Shown here one piece after another: positions 10,207 to 22,489 of a DNA stretch of 64,000 nucleotides. The translations under genes were made by a program, and so were the position numbers. Within the stretch, counting starts at the first letter, position 1. Every line of letters starts with the position of its first letter. The stretch comes from Buddleja alternifolia. Its lineage: Eukaryota > Streptophyta > Magnoliopsida > Lamiales > Scrophulariaceae. The notes under the pieces are model-generated. The model was not told where the DNA came from. It was given only the letters and a program-made list of their open reading frames with translations, and did no database searches. The DNA lies in NCBI GenBank assembly GCA_019426215.1, contig CM033400.1:18708568-18772567 (forward strand). The letters run 5' to 3'.

Positions 10207-11469
10207 CTCTATGCCAATCGCTATGCTATCTAATACCCATCTTCTAAAGATGTTGCTCTAGCACCTCCTGCCATAGTGGTTTGTGAGTGGGTCAACCGTG
10301 TTAGTGGCTGAGGATCATTTTCTACAATGCTATATCGCCTTTTCCAACTATGTCTCAAAAAATGTTGTATCTCTCAACTATGTGTCTGGATTTGTGAGAC
10401 CTCGGTTCCTAGCCTACGTGTCAGCTCCATTTCATCACAACAAAGTGACAAATGCAAGCTTCCCACTAGGGACCTATAGAAACTCCACCACGAACTTCAG
10501 ATCTCAACAGTTTCCTTGACAATCTCAAAGGCTCTAAGGCAATTTTATATTCATTCTCAGTAGTCGAGTACTTTACTTGGAAGTCTTCCTAGTCTATACT
10601 CCATAGTTGAGGGTGAATACAAACCCAAAGTGAAATTTTAATCTTCTTTGTCAGATTTAAAGTCCGACTAAGTATAATTTCAACTATCAATTCTCCATAG
10701 GCATAGACGAAGAATATACCTTAAGTTTGTCTCAAATACTTCATGATATATTTTATGTCTTCACATTGCTCTTCCTTACTAGGCAAGATCCCTTTCTTAT
10801 ATTTTCTATCCTAATGTCTATAGGATTTATTCTAAGCAAAGGGCTTAGGAGTGCCCCATCATCCTATTAGCTCTACCTCCATAGACGTAAATCCGAAGGA
10901 TGAAGGTGGTCTCTTCCAACTCTTTTATGAAGAATATGCTTGATATTTATGTATTGATCTAAGTCAATAAGCCCATATCATTTTCTATAAATAGAGCACT
11001 CTCTAAATATAGTACCAGAAATGATATCTCGCTCCCACTGGCCTTATTGGACAAACATGGTTCCTCTTTTTTTTGATGGCACCATAGTCACAGACTATGT
11101 TATCAAAGCAAAGATTCCAACTATGAGAGGTCCGCTTAAATCCACAAGTAGATTTATACAGCTTGTAGACCTTATGAGAATCGGCCTTAGATGTAAAACA
11201 CTTAGGCTATTCCATATGGATGTCCTCCTTGAGGAATCCATCCATGAACGAGTCTTCACATCCATGTGCCAGATTTTCATAATCTTGGTGTGTTACCATC
11301 GAAAGTAAGATTCCACTGAATTTGATTATAACTGTGGCAAAGGGGCTTCCTTATAGTCAATACACTTCTTTTGACTACACCCTTTCACTATCAGCCTGTC
11401 CTTGCCATTGGAATTAATTATTTTTTCTCTTGTAGATGTATTCGCCTCCTACGGGTACAAAACTCTCGG
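10207..11469 (-). pseudogene. Copia reverse transcriptase/RNase H remnant, heavily decayed
   Basis: No long frame survives, but at nucleotide level it parallels the better preserved RT/RNase H at 19469-21142 in order and orientation. Shared phrases include 'atacccatcttct', 'cttatgagaatcgg', 'tggatgtcctcct/tagatatcctcct' and 'atagtcaat'. Short open frames at 10283-10519 and 11021-11308 on the plus strand are antisense shadows of this decayed gene. It belongs with the 3' LTR at 8574-10192 and is cut off at 11469 by a CACTA end. Confidence 0.75.
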
Positions 11470-11979
11470 CACTACTACAAAAAACCCCTATTACAGCGGT
11501 TTTAACTGCTGTAATAAGCACCGCTGTAATATGGTTCAGTCCTATTACACGGTTAAAAAACCTTTATAATAGGGGCAGCCTATTACAGTGGTTATATTTA
11601 TAACCGCCGTAATAGAGGCAACCTATTACAGCGGTTATAGTAATAACCGCCGTAATAGAGGCAACCTATTACAACGGTTATTGTTATAGCCACATTAATA
11701 GGGGTATTTTTTTATTTTTTTGTTTTTCCTACTCATCGTAACCTTCTTGTACAAGATCAAAGTCAACAAACCAACTCAACAAACTAGCACAGTACAACAG
11801 ATTCAATAGAAACAACAAAAACGTGAAACTTCAATATAACCAATTCTTTCCTCCAACAACAAAATTTAATAATCTCCAACAAATGATGACGAGTTTACAA
11901 TTAACTAATTAAACTAATCACAATTTACACACAACAAATCAAATCGTAATTTACAACAAGTCACAATTTACAGAAAATA
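11470..11979. mobile_element. CACTA-type DNA transposon end with subterminal repeats
   Basis: It starts CACTACTACAAAAAACCCC, the diagnostic end of CACTA (En/Spm) elements, preceded by a 3-bp candidate duplication CGG. From 11490 to about 11690 there are repeated, partly inverted motifs of the form 'tattacagcggttat' and 'aaccgccgtaatag' with a spacing near 43 bp, as expected for subterminal transposase-binding repeats. No transposase frame and no matching 'gtagtagtg' end were seen. The gypsy-type LTR starting at 11980 probably inserted into it. Confidence 0.8.
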
Positions 11980-14764
11980 TGTGATACCCGCATTTTTTTT
12001 AATGATAAAATACTAATTTGATGACTACTACTATACTTTATTGGAAATTACATGATCTATATTAGTTTATAACTAATATGTCAAGATATTATATTAAACA
12101 AGTGGATTGAAATTATTTTACTAGATAATATCTATTAGGGGTTTGAATGCAAATATAATTGCATTAGGGTTCATTTAAAAAGGGAAAAGAAGAAGTATTT
12201 GCATATTAGTCCTTGTTGCAACTCTATATATACCCCTATACATCCATCCTTTTCCTTACAACATCAAGAGGCAATGAAGAGGGGAAATATCAGCATTTTC
12301 GCACAACATTTTCAGCACTGGCAATGTTTGTATTTTTAAGTTTTTAGGGATGAAATGATGTCCAAATTGAGTGTTCTTTAGCTCAAATTATTCACAAGAC
12401 AATGAGGAATGATACTATGGAATCCGATTTTTCTTATCTACTACCGAAAGTTTCAGAATCGCCCCACACCGTGCGCTAGGCTGTTCAGATTTTGGTTTCC
12501 ATAAATATATTCTATTTTCATTTGCCAAGATAGACCTTCCAATGGTCTGATCGGACATGCAAGACCACTTCTGGAAAGCTCGTTCAGTGTAGATATCATT
12601 ACTGGCAAGTTTTGTTAGAAATCGTTTAGAAAATATTTCAGTATTCTCAGTCAAATCATCACTGCCAGTAATCTCTATTGAATTTCAGAATCTGTGTTCC
12701 ATATTCAATTGCCCAAAAACCTCTTTTTCTATGCTTTGATTATACATGAAAAACTATATTTAGAATCCTTATTTAGTGTAGATATGTAGAATGGTAAAGT
12801 TTGTTGAAAATTGATGAGGAAATAGCCAGAAATGGCCACCAAAAGATCTATGCCAGTGTGTTGTTTTAGTTTCCAGAAACTATCATTCATGTTTCTTTGT
12901 TTTGAAATACCACTTTCTTGGTTCTATTGAAAATTCATGACAACTATTAGACATCCCTTTGAATGTAGATGTTGATACTGGTAAGTCTTGATAAAATCCA
13001 TGGTGTAATGTGGCCGGAAAGTTGATTTGATTATAAGGTGCTACTAGGAGGTGGTTAAATCTGGCAGTTTTGGGATGTTGATTTTGAAGGCCCAATTTAC
13101 CCTATTTCGGTTAGGTTTTTGAAATTGAATTTGAATATTAAGAAAGCTTAAATATTTGGGAATATATATATATATATATATATATAAAAAAAAAAAACAA
13201 ACAAAGGATAATGGCGGAGACGCGAGCCAATTGAAGGAGGCACACGGTGAAGCGATTTGGTGCAATCTTGTTCACGTATGAACAATGGAGGTTTTCAGCT
13301 TCTTTGATCCGAGTTATACATATTCCTAAAGATGGGTGAGTGTTGAGTAAGTTGTCTTAGCATTAACTTTTGGTTATTTTCAATTAAGTGTGTATCATAG
13401 TGGGAATTAGAATTCAGATAACTTGATTACGTAAGTGTAGTAATGATTATGTTCTTATTTGGAATAGGTTCATTCTCTACAACACTATTCAAGGAAACAC
13501 AATTTGACGAGTTGGTAGAGTTGGATATTCGATCGGTGATGATTCTGACTAGCTCGGAAGTGTATCGTGAGTTGCCTCGCAAAACTATATTTATATGTCT
13601 TTCAAAACTGGAAGGAATTTTTACTATGTCCTATATATATTTATATGCAATTTGTCATGGTTTTACAGTTATCAAATAAATGAATTTCAATGTTTTTCAA
13701 ATAATATCAAAAGTACTTTTTCTAAACCATTGCATTGTACATTTTTCCAAAGTCATGAATAGTTTTAAATGCATATTTTGGAGAAAATGATTTTCAAGAA
13801 GGTATATCTTCAACACACGTTTGACACTTATTCACTAAAATTGACTGATTATTAAGGCCACTATTGCATCAAATGTGAAATTATGTGATTGCATATTGTA
13901 TATGGTTGAGTGTCGGGCCCAAGTGTCAGGCGTGGATAAGGCTAGAGTTCGGCTGGACAGGCACGGGCCTGCGGTCTTAAAACGGTTCCCGCTATCCATG
14001 GCCAAATCCCAACACCCAAAGACGGAGTGTTTTGAGGGTGAGTGGGTCGTAGGAATTGAATTCTGGCATTCCCGAGATATGACCAAACAGGCTTCGCGAG
14101 CCTAAGTGGGGAAGCATAAGGTGATGGCTTTTAAGCTGATTGTTCAGGGCTGACAAAGAAGAAGCAGCGGGACCCAAAGTGCTATGAGCAAAGTCATCGG
14201 ACGCGATGCTACTTCTAACATGGCCCCCTACTGCTTAAATGTGAAATGTAAAGTTACTGTAACTGCCTATAGATTGAATGCATATACTAAGTGTTTATAC
14301 TAAAGTTTTGGTGTCATATCACCTATTGCTTAACTGCTATTATGAACGCAAATTTCATTTTAACTATTTCAATGATTTTCTGAAAAATAAAAACTATTAT
14401 CGATTTCACCTCATTAACTTACGATTTTGGGTCTAAAAACTATTTTGAGCACCTTTCACAGGAACACTGGCGCTCACTAAGCCTTTGCTTACGTATATCA
14501 GTTTCTTCCTTCCAGTTAGAGGTGAGTTGAGCAATGAGACTGGCTTGGATGATCATGAGTGTAAACATCGGCAATCTTAGAGGTGAGTATTGCAGATTGA
14601 GACATGAATAGTAAGTTTACTTAATATGTTTGGTTGACGTTAGGGGCCGTGACCCTACTAGATAAATTGTTGAAAGTGTGTCAGATTTTGGATTAGGCTA
14701 CTCTATTGAAAGGTTCATTCTTTTTGTTTAGGCCCCTTTCAGGACGGAAAATTGGGGCGTTACA
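11980..14764 (+). mobile_element. Ty3/gypsy-type LTR (about 2.8 kb)
   Basis: It starts TGTGATACCCGCA and ends GGGGCGTTACA, a TG...CA pair with the inverted ends typical of long plant chromovirus LTRs. A primer-binding site follows three bases later. A TATA-like 'ctatatatacccc' lies near 12224, and a (TA)n tract sits at 13161-13186. Open frames inside are short and unrelated to known proteins. The assignment to gypsy rests on terminal sequence and length alone, because no gypsy proteins were recognised downstream. Confidence 0.7.
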
Positions 14765-14767
14765 GAG

Positions 14768-14779
14768 TGGTATCAGAGC
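14768..14779 (+). promoter_or_regulatory. Primer-binding site, initiator tRNA-Met
   Basis: TGGTATCAGAGC follows the LTR end after a three-base spacer, complementary to the 3' end of initiator methionine tRNA. It sets the direction of this element as plus strand. Confidence 0.85.
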
Positions 14780-16178
14780 TTGGGCTAATGCCTGAGCAAC
14801 ACCGGGATAAGATCTTCGGACTAGTGAGAGTAATGGATTCTAAGTTAAGCTAATGATATTGAGGGATGAATATTGATAAGATATTCATTCGGTGATGTAG
14901 AATTGTGGTACATCAATGCTTTGGATGCATTTAATATGTGTTTCCGCTAAGTTGAGATGAGTTCCTTGGATTCAATTGATAATTTGAAGAAAGACATGTT
15001 ATGCTTAGTGACTAGAAGGTAATAGGTTGTGTTAGATTGAAGATAATTCTTATATCCTGAATAAATAGTAGAGTAAGTTTACGTGAATAGAAATAACATT
15101 GGAGTTTGGATGTTAGTATGGACTCAAATTGCCAGTATTATAGTATGGTGTCAATAGTTATCGTTATTATTGCGATCAGTATGCTGGATCATTTCATCTC
15201 ATTGAATTCATATAGTCCCTCACCATTAGGCCATTCCCCTCCACCCTCTAGCTTCAAGGGTTAAATGTCATTTCATTCTTTAAAGAAGCACCAGTGAGTG
15301 CAAGTCTATTCTTATTGGGATTACCATTCGTTCCCACCCAAAATGCGTTCTTGTTCTTGAAATTTACGTAATATCCTACTTGGTAGGTTTCTTTGCCGAT
15401 CCTTTACCAAATGGTCTCTTGTCATATACATCAATTGATATCGTGGATTAACCTTTTCTTTACGAAGCTAAGCTAGAGTTATAGAGGCTAATCTAGAAGA
15501 ATCGCAGTGAGTCATAGCAGTGAGGCGAAGACAGTTTCTATTACGAAGAAAAGAAGTAAGATGACTTTTGGAGGCGACTTTGCATGGTAAGTAATGCTCC
15601 GTATCGAAGAATGGATGTGCATCGAGTCACACAAGACTACTTCAATGTTAAGTCAGAAAAAGTTTCATTTCGTCCTACTATACTCCTCAATCTTTCGTCT
15701 TGTAACGATCATGTGAAGTGAGAGGTAAACGTGTTAGGAATGAACCTTTAGGGTGATTCTCCTTGCTTCACAGAAGAAGAAGGATTTTTATTCGCCAACA
15801 TAGATTTACTTTTCCCTATCCCTTTTTTTGTACCTCTGTTGAAACAAATTTTTATGGATTCATGCTTCTTTGTTATGTTTGGGAATCTAGTAAACTCCAT
15901 TATTGAAAGTTATGTTCCTTTCATAATTGAGAAACTCTCGTATTCAAAATTTCCTTATTGTCCACAATTTCATTCTTGAGAGTTTCGCTCCTTTTGAATT
16001 TATTTTTCCATGCACTCTTCGGAAACCTCTTGAGATTATGTTCTATAATTCTATTCGTAAGTTCCAATACTTGTTGACTTCTTAATGTTTGAAGAGTATT
16101 CACTCTTATTCTAGACTCATCATTTTGAATTATGTTTTCTGTTCTACTCTAATTGTTATGACATAATCAATCTCTATC
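14780..16178. other. Degenerate internal region, no recognisable gene
   Basis: By position this should be the start of the internal region of the element whose LTR ends at 14764. I see no gag, protease or polymerase motif in any frame. The 60-codon minus-strand frame at 15921-16103 has no recognisable features. It may be decayed leader or unrelated sequence into which the next solo LTR inserted. Confidence 0.5.
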
Positions 16179-18423
16179 TGTAACACCTCATATTCTCGGC
16201 TTCTAATTTCGTAGAGGCGATAATTACCATTAACTAGATTTCGTAATTTATTCAATTTCAGCGATTTGTGCTCGACCAAAAATGTTTTACTACTTGTGTA
16301 TAGCTACTATTCTATCTATATGTGAAATAGGCTAGTATTATTTACACATCATTCTTCTATATATATTTGACATGCCTTTTCTAGATGCCTTTTATAGATG
16401 AGAATTATCTCAAGAGTTAAGTGTCAACCTTAGAAGTGGTATACATATCTATGTATATACACATTTTAGATGCTAATAAATTAGGAATACACACACACAC
16501 CAAAGAAGAAGTAAGAAGAATACAAGATAGGTGGCAACGTATCACCTCCACATGTGGCAAGCCCAAGTGCAACTCTTATCTCTCTATTTTGTTCTAATCT
16601 CTTGGAGAAACAATCCTTCACCTCCAACCTCACACAACACGGCTGAAATTCTCGGATATTTCCCTTCATATCTCACCTCAAACACAAGCAAAGTTGAAGA
16701 GTGAAAATTCAATAGAGGGAAAAGACACTCCAAGAGTATGAAGCTTCATCTTTTCTTGATTCTGTTTTAAGGTATATAGTTGCTATCTTATATATCATGT
16801 GTACATGTTTGAAGGTGTGTATATGTTTGTATGTATATAAGAAAACCTTGAAGGCCTGATATTGCAAGTATTATATCATCTATATGTCTTTTTTCTTTAG
16901 TTAACTTAATTTGAATGACACCTAGCTTTCTGAAATTTCAGTTTCTGCAGTTGAACTTCAAGGCTGTAATTAGGTGCCTAAACATGTGAATTAGACTATG
17001 TTGAATTTTTTAGAACAACTTGATTATGTGTTTAACGTCTCTGAAAAGTTTGGTAAGTATTGGAGTTTTGTGGATGTTTCTAAAAATCATTGAATAAAAC
17101 TGCCATTCTGTCCGGCGGGATTGGCAAATGCTACTGTTGTGAGGTTATTTAGTTAATCTGGAAATTTTTGTTTACTCTAAACTTTTTACAGCAGATATAT
17201 AAAAATGTTATAGAGACATCAACCAAATTTTAGAATTTTACAGTGAACAGGGGATTTTATAGAAATAGTTGAATATATGGTGTCGGTTCTGAAAAATTTA
17301 TTGAGACAGCCCTGTTTCGTTAATCGAATTCACAAATTGACATGGAAATTAAATATGAAAATATTATGTCATGTTATTCAATGTATTACATCAAGGGTAG
17401 TTATGCATTTTGATGTGTTAATAGGTCGAGATTCCAATAGAGGAGCCGGAAACGCCGACTAGACGAAGACATCTCGATGAGCTCTATTTGTGAGTATAAT
17501 TGGGTGGCTTGATAATTGACTCATCCTTTACTTTGATTGATAGTTCTAAATTCATCCTTTATTTGTCTACCTGTGTTGATTGGGAAACTTATGGTGTTGT
17601 GAACGCGGTTATATGATGATTGAATGATTGAAACGAATATGGTGAATATACTTCATTGTGTAATATATGTGAACTACATGAACTTTACCAAGGTGGAAAT
17701 GTTATTGATGACTTGATGATGAAAATGACACATATGATACGAAAATGCATTCATCCGACATAAGAGGTTCTGTTATGGCTGCTACTAATCTTGAGCCATG
17801 TGTTAAAGAATTTCCAGTAAAACTGGACCACAGAGTACCGTACGGCCACCCGAGTTCACTGAAGTCCCATGTGTTATATGAATTACAGAGTGCCATGGCC
17901 ATTTTCGTGATCACGATCTACTCTTGGTTATAGCAGGCCATTAACAGTAAAAGAAAATGACTAAGCACGTGCATCATGTGTTTCGGAATGATATGAATTG
18001 AATGTGAATTGATTATGGACGATGTTCTTATGTGACTTCAAATGATTGATTGGTTGCTGATTTTTGATGTTAAATATCTTGTTACTTGATTATACTTACT
18101 GAGTTTGTGACTCACCAAGCGCAATGTTTTCTTTGATTGAGTCGATACGTGAAGTCCTGTACATAAGGCCGAAGTATGGATCAAAGGTCGGCTGACTAGT
18201 TTTCAAGTCCTTCTCCCTCAGCTCATCATTTACATATCATATAGGGCTTGTTTTTGGTCTCTTGTAAAGTATAATTCTTAGATGTGTGTATTTCTTTTCT
18301 ATGTCCATGTGTAAGGGTTGTGAAACTAGTGAAGTTGCTGCTTCAACTTATATATGATGGTCGAATGGGAAACATATAAATGTGTGCTATTATTATTTAT
18401 GTGTTTCGTGTAAGGGTGTTACA
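16179..18423 (+). mobile_element. Solo LTR (gypsy type) with 5-bp target duplication
   Basis: It starts TGTAACACCTCATATTC and ends AAGGGTGTTACA, inverted ends of the plant chromovirus type. The 5-mer CTATC is present immediately outside both ends (16174-16178 and 18424-18428), which shows a single LTR left by recombination and no partial element. Length is 2245 bp. No primer site or polypurine tract adjoins it. Short open frames inside have no protein similarity that I recognise. Confidence 0.85.
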
Positions 18424-18428
18424 CTATC

Positions 18429-19180
18429 AATTCACAATGTCTCTTGACTCCTTTACGTGAATATTGGTATTTGACTATATTTGAGATACTCAATTGACCA
18501 ATTCTCTCATTAAACATTGAGCTTGTAACCATTCAATTTTATTGGAGTCCATTTATCACTCTTCTCCATGAACCTTTGCTTAATCCATTTCCAATGATTA
18601 TCTTTTTGAATCAGCTGATCTTTCAGCTTTCCGTGAGACTTATCTTTCGTCTATTATTCTTTCTAATCTACTATTCTTTATTACCTATATTAATTTTGTA
18701 CCTAATTCCTGTCAAACTATTGAAATTAATCCCAAGTTCCTTCGTCATTTGCCTTAGTTATCTCTTCAATTTATTTTATTCTATCTTGAAGAAATTTACC
18801 CTTATTTTCAAGTGTCAATCCTCGTCGACAACCCAATTGTAAACACCCTTAACCTTTTGTATTGTTGGAAACATTAGTGCTGGCTAGAGCGAATAACAGT
18901 GTGACTTATGATTCTACGCTTAAGGATAAATAACTCAGTGGAAACTTTTATTGGAGTCAAGCTACGGCCAAAATGAATCGACTATCAACTGATAAATACA
19001 CCGACACTAAATTTCCTTCCACGATGCAAGCAGAAAATCGAGTATGTGGCACTTTCTAAGGACAACTACAAAGGTGTCAATCATCGTATATCAATGGGAT
19101 CTTCCGTATACAAGACGATATCCTACAATGTTATTGTAAGATAAAGAAAGGGAGAAATATAGAGAACTTACGACTTAATG
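18429..19180. other. Non-coding stretch, nothing recognised
   Basis: It lies between the solo LTR and a truncated copia LTR. A leucine/isoleucine-rich open frame at 18576-18842 looks membrane-like only because the DNA is T-rich. No terminal repeats were found. Confidence 0.5.
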
Positions 19181-19447
19181 CCCAATTAAGATTCTTTGAC
19201 TTGCGAACCCTTTTAAGAGATAAGGTGTAAGACTTTACCCATGCCACATCTTTATTCCATAAAGGGCAAAAAGTCAAACCTTTATTCACATGGACTATAT
19301 GTTTAATACTTATTTAGATGCCATAAAGATTTATATGAACAAAATACAGATACCTTTATTAATATCATTTTAATAGTTTGTACAACATAATAAGATACCC
19401 TAATCTAACTATTTGTCCTCATTGGCATCTAGGGCATATACCTAACA
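19181..19447 (-). mobile_element. Copia 3' LTR, truncated, minus strand
   Basis: On the minus strand it begins TGTTAGGTATATGCCC and then follows the family pattern of the LTR at 4216 ('ttcgcaagtc...aagaatctta'). Only about the first 270 bp remain; the inner boundary near 19181 is approximate. A purine-rich tract (19448-19459) precedes it, linking it to the RT/RNase H gene at 19469-21142. Confidence 0.7.
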
Positions 19448-19459
19448 ATCTCCCACTTG
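19448..19459 (-). promoter_or_regulatory. Polypurine tract
   Basis: On the minus strand GCAAGTGGGAGAT abuts the LTR start, the same tract as at 10193-10206, confirming that the two elements belong to related copia families. Confidence 0.75.
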
Positions 19460-19468
19460 CACTCAATG

Positions 19469-21142
19469 TCAATCGCTTTGGAATCTTATACCCATCTTCT
19501 CAAGATGTTGCTTTAGCACTGTCTGCGCTAATGGCTTAGTGAGTGGGTCAGCTACGTTATCCGCTGAGGCTATTTTCTGCAAGGCGATGTCGCCTCTTTC
19601 AACGATTTCTCGAATTATGTGATGTCTCCTCTCTATGTGTTTGGATTTGTTGTGAGACCTTGGTTCCTTTGCTTGCGCGATGGCTGCGTTATTGTCACAC
19701 CATAGTGGCAACGGAAGCTCCATACTAGGAACAACTTGAAGTTCAGTAATGACCTTCTTTATCCAAACAGCCTCCTTGGCTGCCTCCGAGGCTGCCACAT
19801 ATTCAGCTTCGGTGGTCGAATAGGCAGTTGTGCTTTGCTTGGAACTTTTCCAAGACACTGCTCCACCGTTAAAAGTGAATATGAACCCAGACATGGATTT
19901 TCGGTCATCAATGTCAGATTGAAAATCTGAATCAGTATAACCATCCACTTTCATTTCTCCATTGCTATATGTGAGGATCATATCTTTAGTTCTTCTCAAG
20001 TACTTTAAGATTGATTTCACGGCTATCCAATGTTCTTTGCTTGGGTCAGCTTGAGACCTACTTACTACGCTCATAGCGTACGCAAGATCTGGTCTCGTGC
20101 ATAACATAGTGTACATGAGACTTCCCACTTCCGAGGCATAGGGGATGGTACTCATCTCTCTTCGATCTTCCTCACTTTGAGGACTCATCTTTTTGGAGAG
20201 ATGAATTCCATATCTCATGGGCAAAAGACCTCTTTTAGAATTTTCCATCCCAAATCGCTTTAGGACCTTTTCTAAGTAGAGGGCTTGGGAGAGACCTATT
20301 GTCTTATTCGATCTATCCCTGTAGATTCGAATTTCTAGGACATAGGTGGTTTCTCCTAAGTCTTTCATGGAGAATGTGCTTGAAAGCCATGTCTTAACCG
20401 AAGTTAGCAAACCTGTATCATTCCCTATAAGTAGAATGTCGTCCACATATAATACCAGTAATGATATCTTGCTCCCACAGACCTTTTTATAGACATATGG
20501 TTCATCCTCATTTTTGACAAAGTCGTTGTTTCGTACTTCTTCATCAAAATGAAGGTTCCAACTGCGAGAGGCCTGCTTCAGTCCATAAATAGACCTATTC
20601 AACTTGCAGACCTTATGAGAATCGGTATTGGATATGAAACCTTTGGGCTGTTCCATATAGATATCCTCCTCGAGAAATCCATTTAGGAAGGCAGCTTTCA
20701 CATCCATTTGCCAGATTTCATAATCCAGGTATGCAGCTATTGAAAGTAGAATTCTAATGGATTTGATCATAGCTACTGGTGAAAAGGTTTCCTCATAGTC
20801 AATGCCCTCCTTCTAACTATACCCTTTCGCCACTAGCCTGGCCTTAAAGGTATCCACCTTGCCATCCGGACCTATCTTTCGCTTATAGATCCATTTGCAT
20901 CCAATAGGTACAATACCTTTGGGAGGATATACTAGATTCCAGACTTGGTTTGAATACATCGAATCCATTTCCACTTTCATAGCTTCAAGCCATTTTGCAG
21001 AATCCATATCCATCATTGCCTGGTCATAACTAGAGGGATCATCTCCATGGTTTCCTTCTGCTACAGCATACAAATTATGCTCTCCTTGTAGCAAAGAACC
21101 ATATCTCGCAGGCGGTTGAGATACTCTAGTAGACCTGTGCAC
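19469..21142 (-). pseudogene. Copia reverse transcriptase-RNase H, open but for one stop
   Basis: The 558-codon span is in a single frame on the minus strand with one nonsense codon at 20813-20815 (TAG, where the family has glutamine). It begins with the linker before RT, then shows 'GCKWIYKRK' and 'KARLVAKGY', the copia RT motif 'QMDVKAAFLNG', the catalytic 'YVDDILL', the 'YGLKQASRSW' block and the RNase H motifs 'GYTDSDF', 'STTEAEYVA' and 'HIERRHHIIRE'. It ends about 10 bp before the polypurine tract. Gag, protease and integrase are absent because the element is cut at about 21150, where an oppositely oriented copia leader starts. One lesion over 1.67 kb suggests a fairly young copy. Confidence 0.9.
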
Positions 21143-21169
21143 TGATGGTTGTGTCGTTTTTGGGTCGGG

Positions 21170-22132
21170 TTGGGTCTCTTAAACAGTGTCTTCCACAGGG
21201 GATTCAATTGGGCATTAAGTATTATCTGGGTTGTATCGGGCAATTACCCCCCAGTTTGTACTTTTAATTTTGGTAGTATGACCTATAAGGTGCTTTCTGA
21301 GTTGTGTATATTAGAGGTAGGACCTTTTCTAGCTTGGAGCCCGAAGATCTATTAGAAATTAGATTTGCAATAGACCTCTATCCCATGATTGATCTATTGG
21401 CTTGGATCAATCTAGAATGTCCATGGAAATGCATGTTGTTAGAATAACTAGGTTTTTCTATGTATGTATGATTATAATCCATATATGCGCGTAATAAATT
21501 AATGTGCAAAGTGAGACCTTAATTTTTCAAAAATTCTCCCACATTAAATACTAAGTAAGTAGGGGAGATTGGATATCCTGGCTCTCCATCAAACTTGGAA
21601 AAGATGGGATTATGAGTTATGCATGGCGTCATCCCTACTAATGGGGGTTATGCATTAATTCATAATCCATATCTCTTCAAGTGCATTTGATGCCATCGGT
21701 CGAAGCAAATCTTATCCCATACACCGTTACAGGTTGCAAGATAAGATTCAACTGTTAGATCGATAGGAGTTGATGGGAAAGTACTTAGATGGATCGCCAC
21801 CAATATTTCATTACAGGCTGAGGTTGAGTGATCCATGAACCAAAGGTAGATTGAATCATCAGTAAGACTGGTTGACATGGCATATCACTTCAAAAGTTCC
21901 AATGTGCCATACATCGTTACAGATTGCAACTCATTGAAATTTTTAAAGAACTCAATCACTCACTATGAAATCTTTCCAACGAGATTTCCGTTCATTGCAG
22001 TGGGAGTGCAATGGTTCGAAAAATGAAGTGGGAGCCAAGTCAAAAATTAAAGTCCTAATTTTTACTTGGGTACAACATAATTATCTAATTGAATCTTGGT
22101 TAATTTTTTGCAGTAATTTTATCTCTCTCGAA
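21170..22132 (+). mobile_element. Copia untranslated leader, copy B
   Basis: It aligns with the leader ahead of the gag remnant at 7796 through its whole length, in the same order: 'gcttggagcccg', 'gtgcaaagtgagacc', three hairpin modules, 'aagaactcaatcac', two 'agtgggag' motifs and a 'ttttgcag' before the ATG. The hairpins are at 21708-21748, 21789-21836 and 21900-21936. No LTR or primer site precedes it, and the left border (about 21150-21170) meets the minus-strand RT gene head to head. Confidence 0.75.
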
Positions 22133-22276
22133 ATGGTAAACCCACTCAAAGTTTTGCTTGAAAAGAACGTTTTGAACGGCCAGAACTTCTCTGATTGGAA
22201 CAGAGGTCTGAGGACAGTCCTAAATGATGAAAATCTCGAGTGCATGCTGGAACTAGATCGACCACTACAACTATGA
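22133..22276 (+). pseudogene. Copia gag N-terminus, truncated
   Basis: From the ATG at 22133 the frame encodes 'LEKNVLNGQNFSDWNRGLR', the start of the copia gag domain, and ends after 48 codons. It is the counterpart of the gag remnant at 7796-8123, and the two leaders upstream also align. Sequence from 22277 to 22489 shows nothing recognisable. Confidence 0.75.
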
Positions 22277-22489
22277 AATCATAATAGAAACAGAAGTTTT
22301 GGGCTTTCACTAGGTAAAGTATGTTCCAACAGTCACACTTGACTATTTTCTAGGTACAAGAATGAAAGAATTCATTAAGTTATTTGAAAAGTATTTGAAT
22401 TATATGAAATAACTCACACATCCGATGAATTGGAAGCTCAAAAATATAAAAAAAAAATGGTCAAATAATCATATACAAATCAGTTAAAA

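Noticed and set aside
11980..16178. A complete gypsy element with proteins between 14780 and 16178
   Set aside because: LTR and primer site are convincing, but no polyprotein motif was found in any frame, so only the LTR and primer site are called.
18576..18842. A small membrane protein
   Set aside because: Leu/Ile/Phe richness comes from T-rich DNA; there is no start context, neighbour or similarity.
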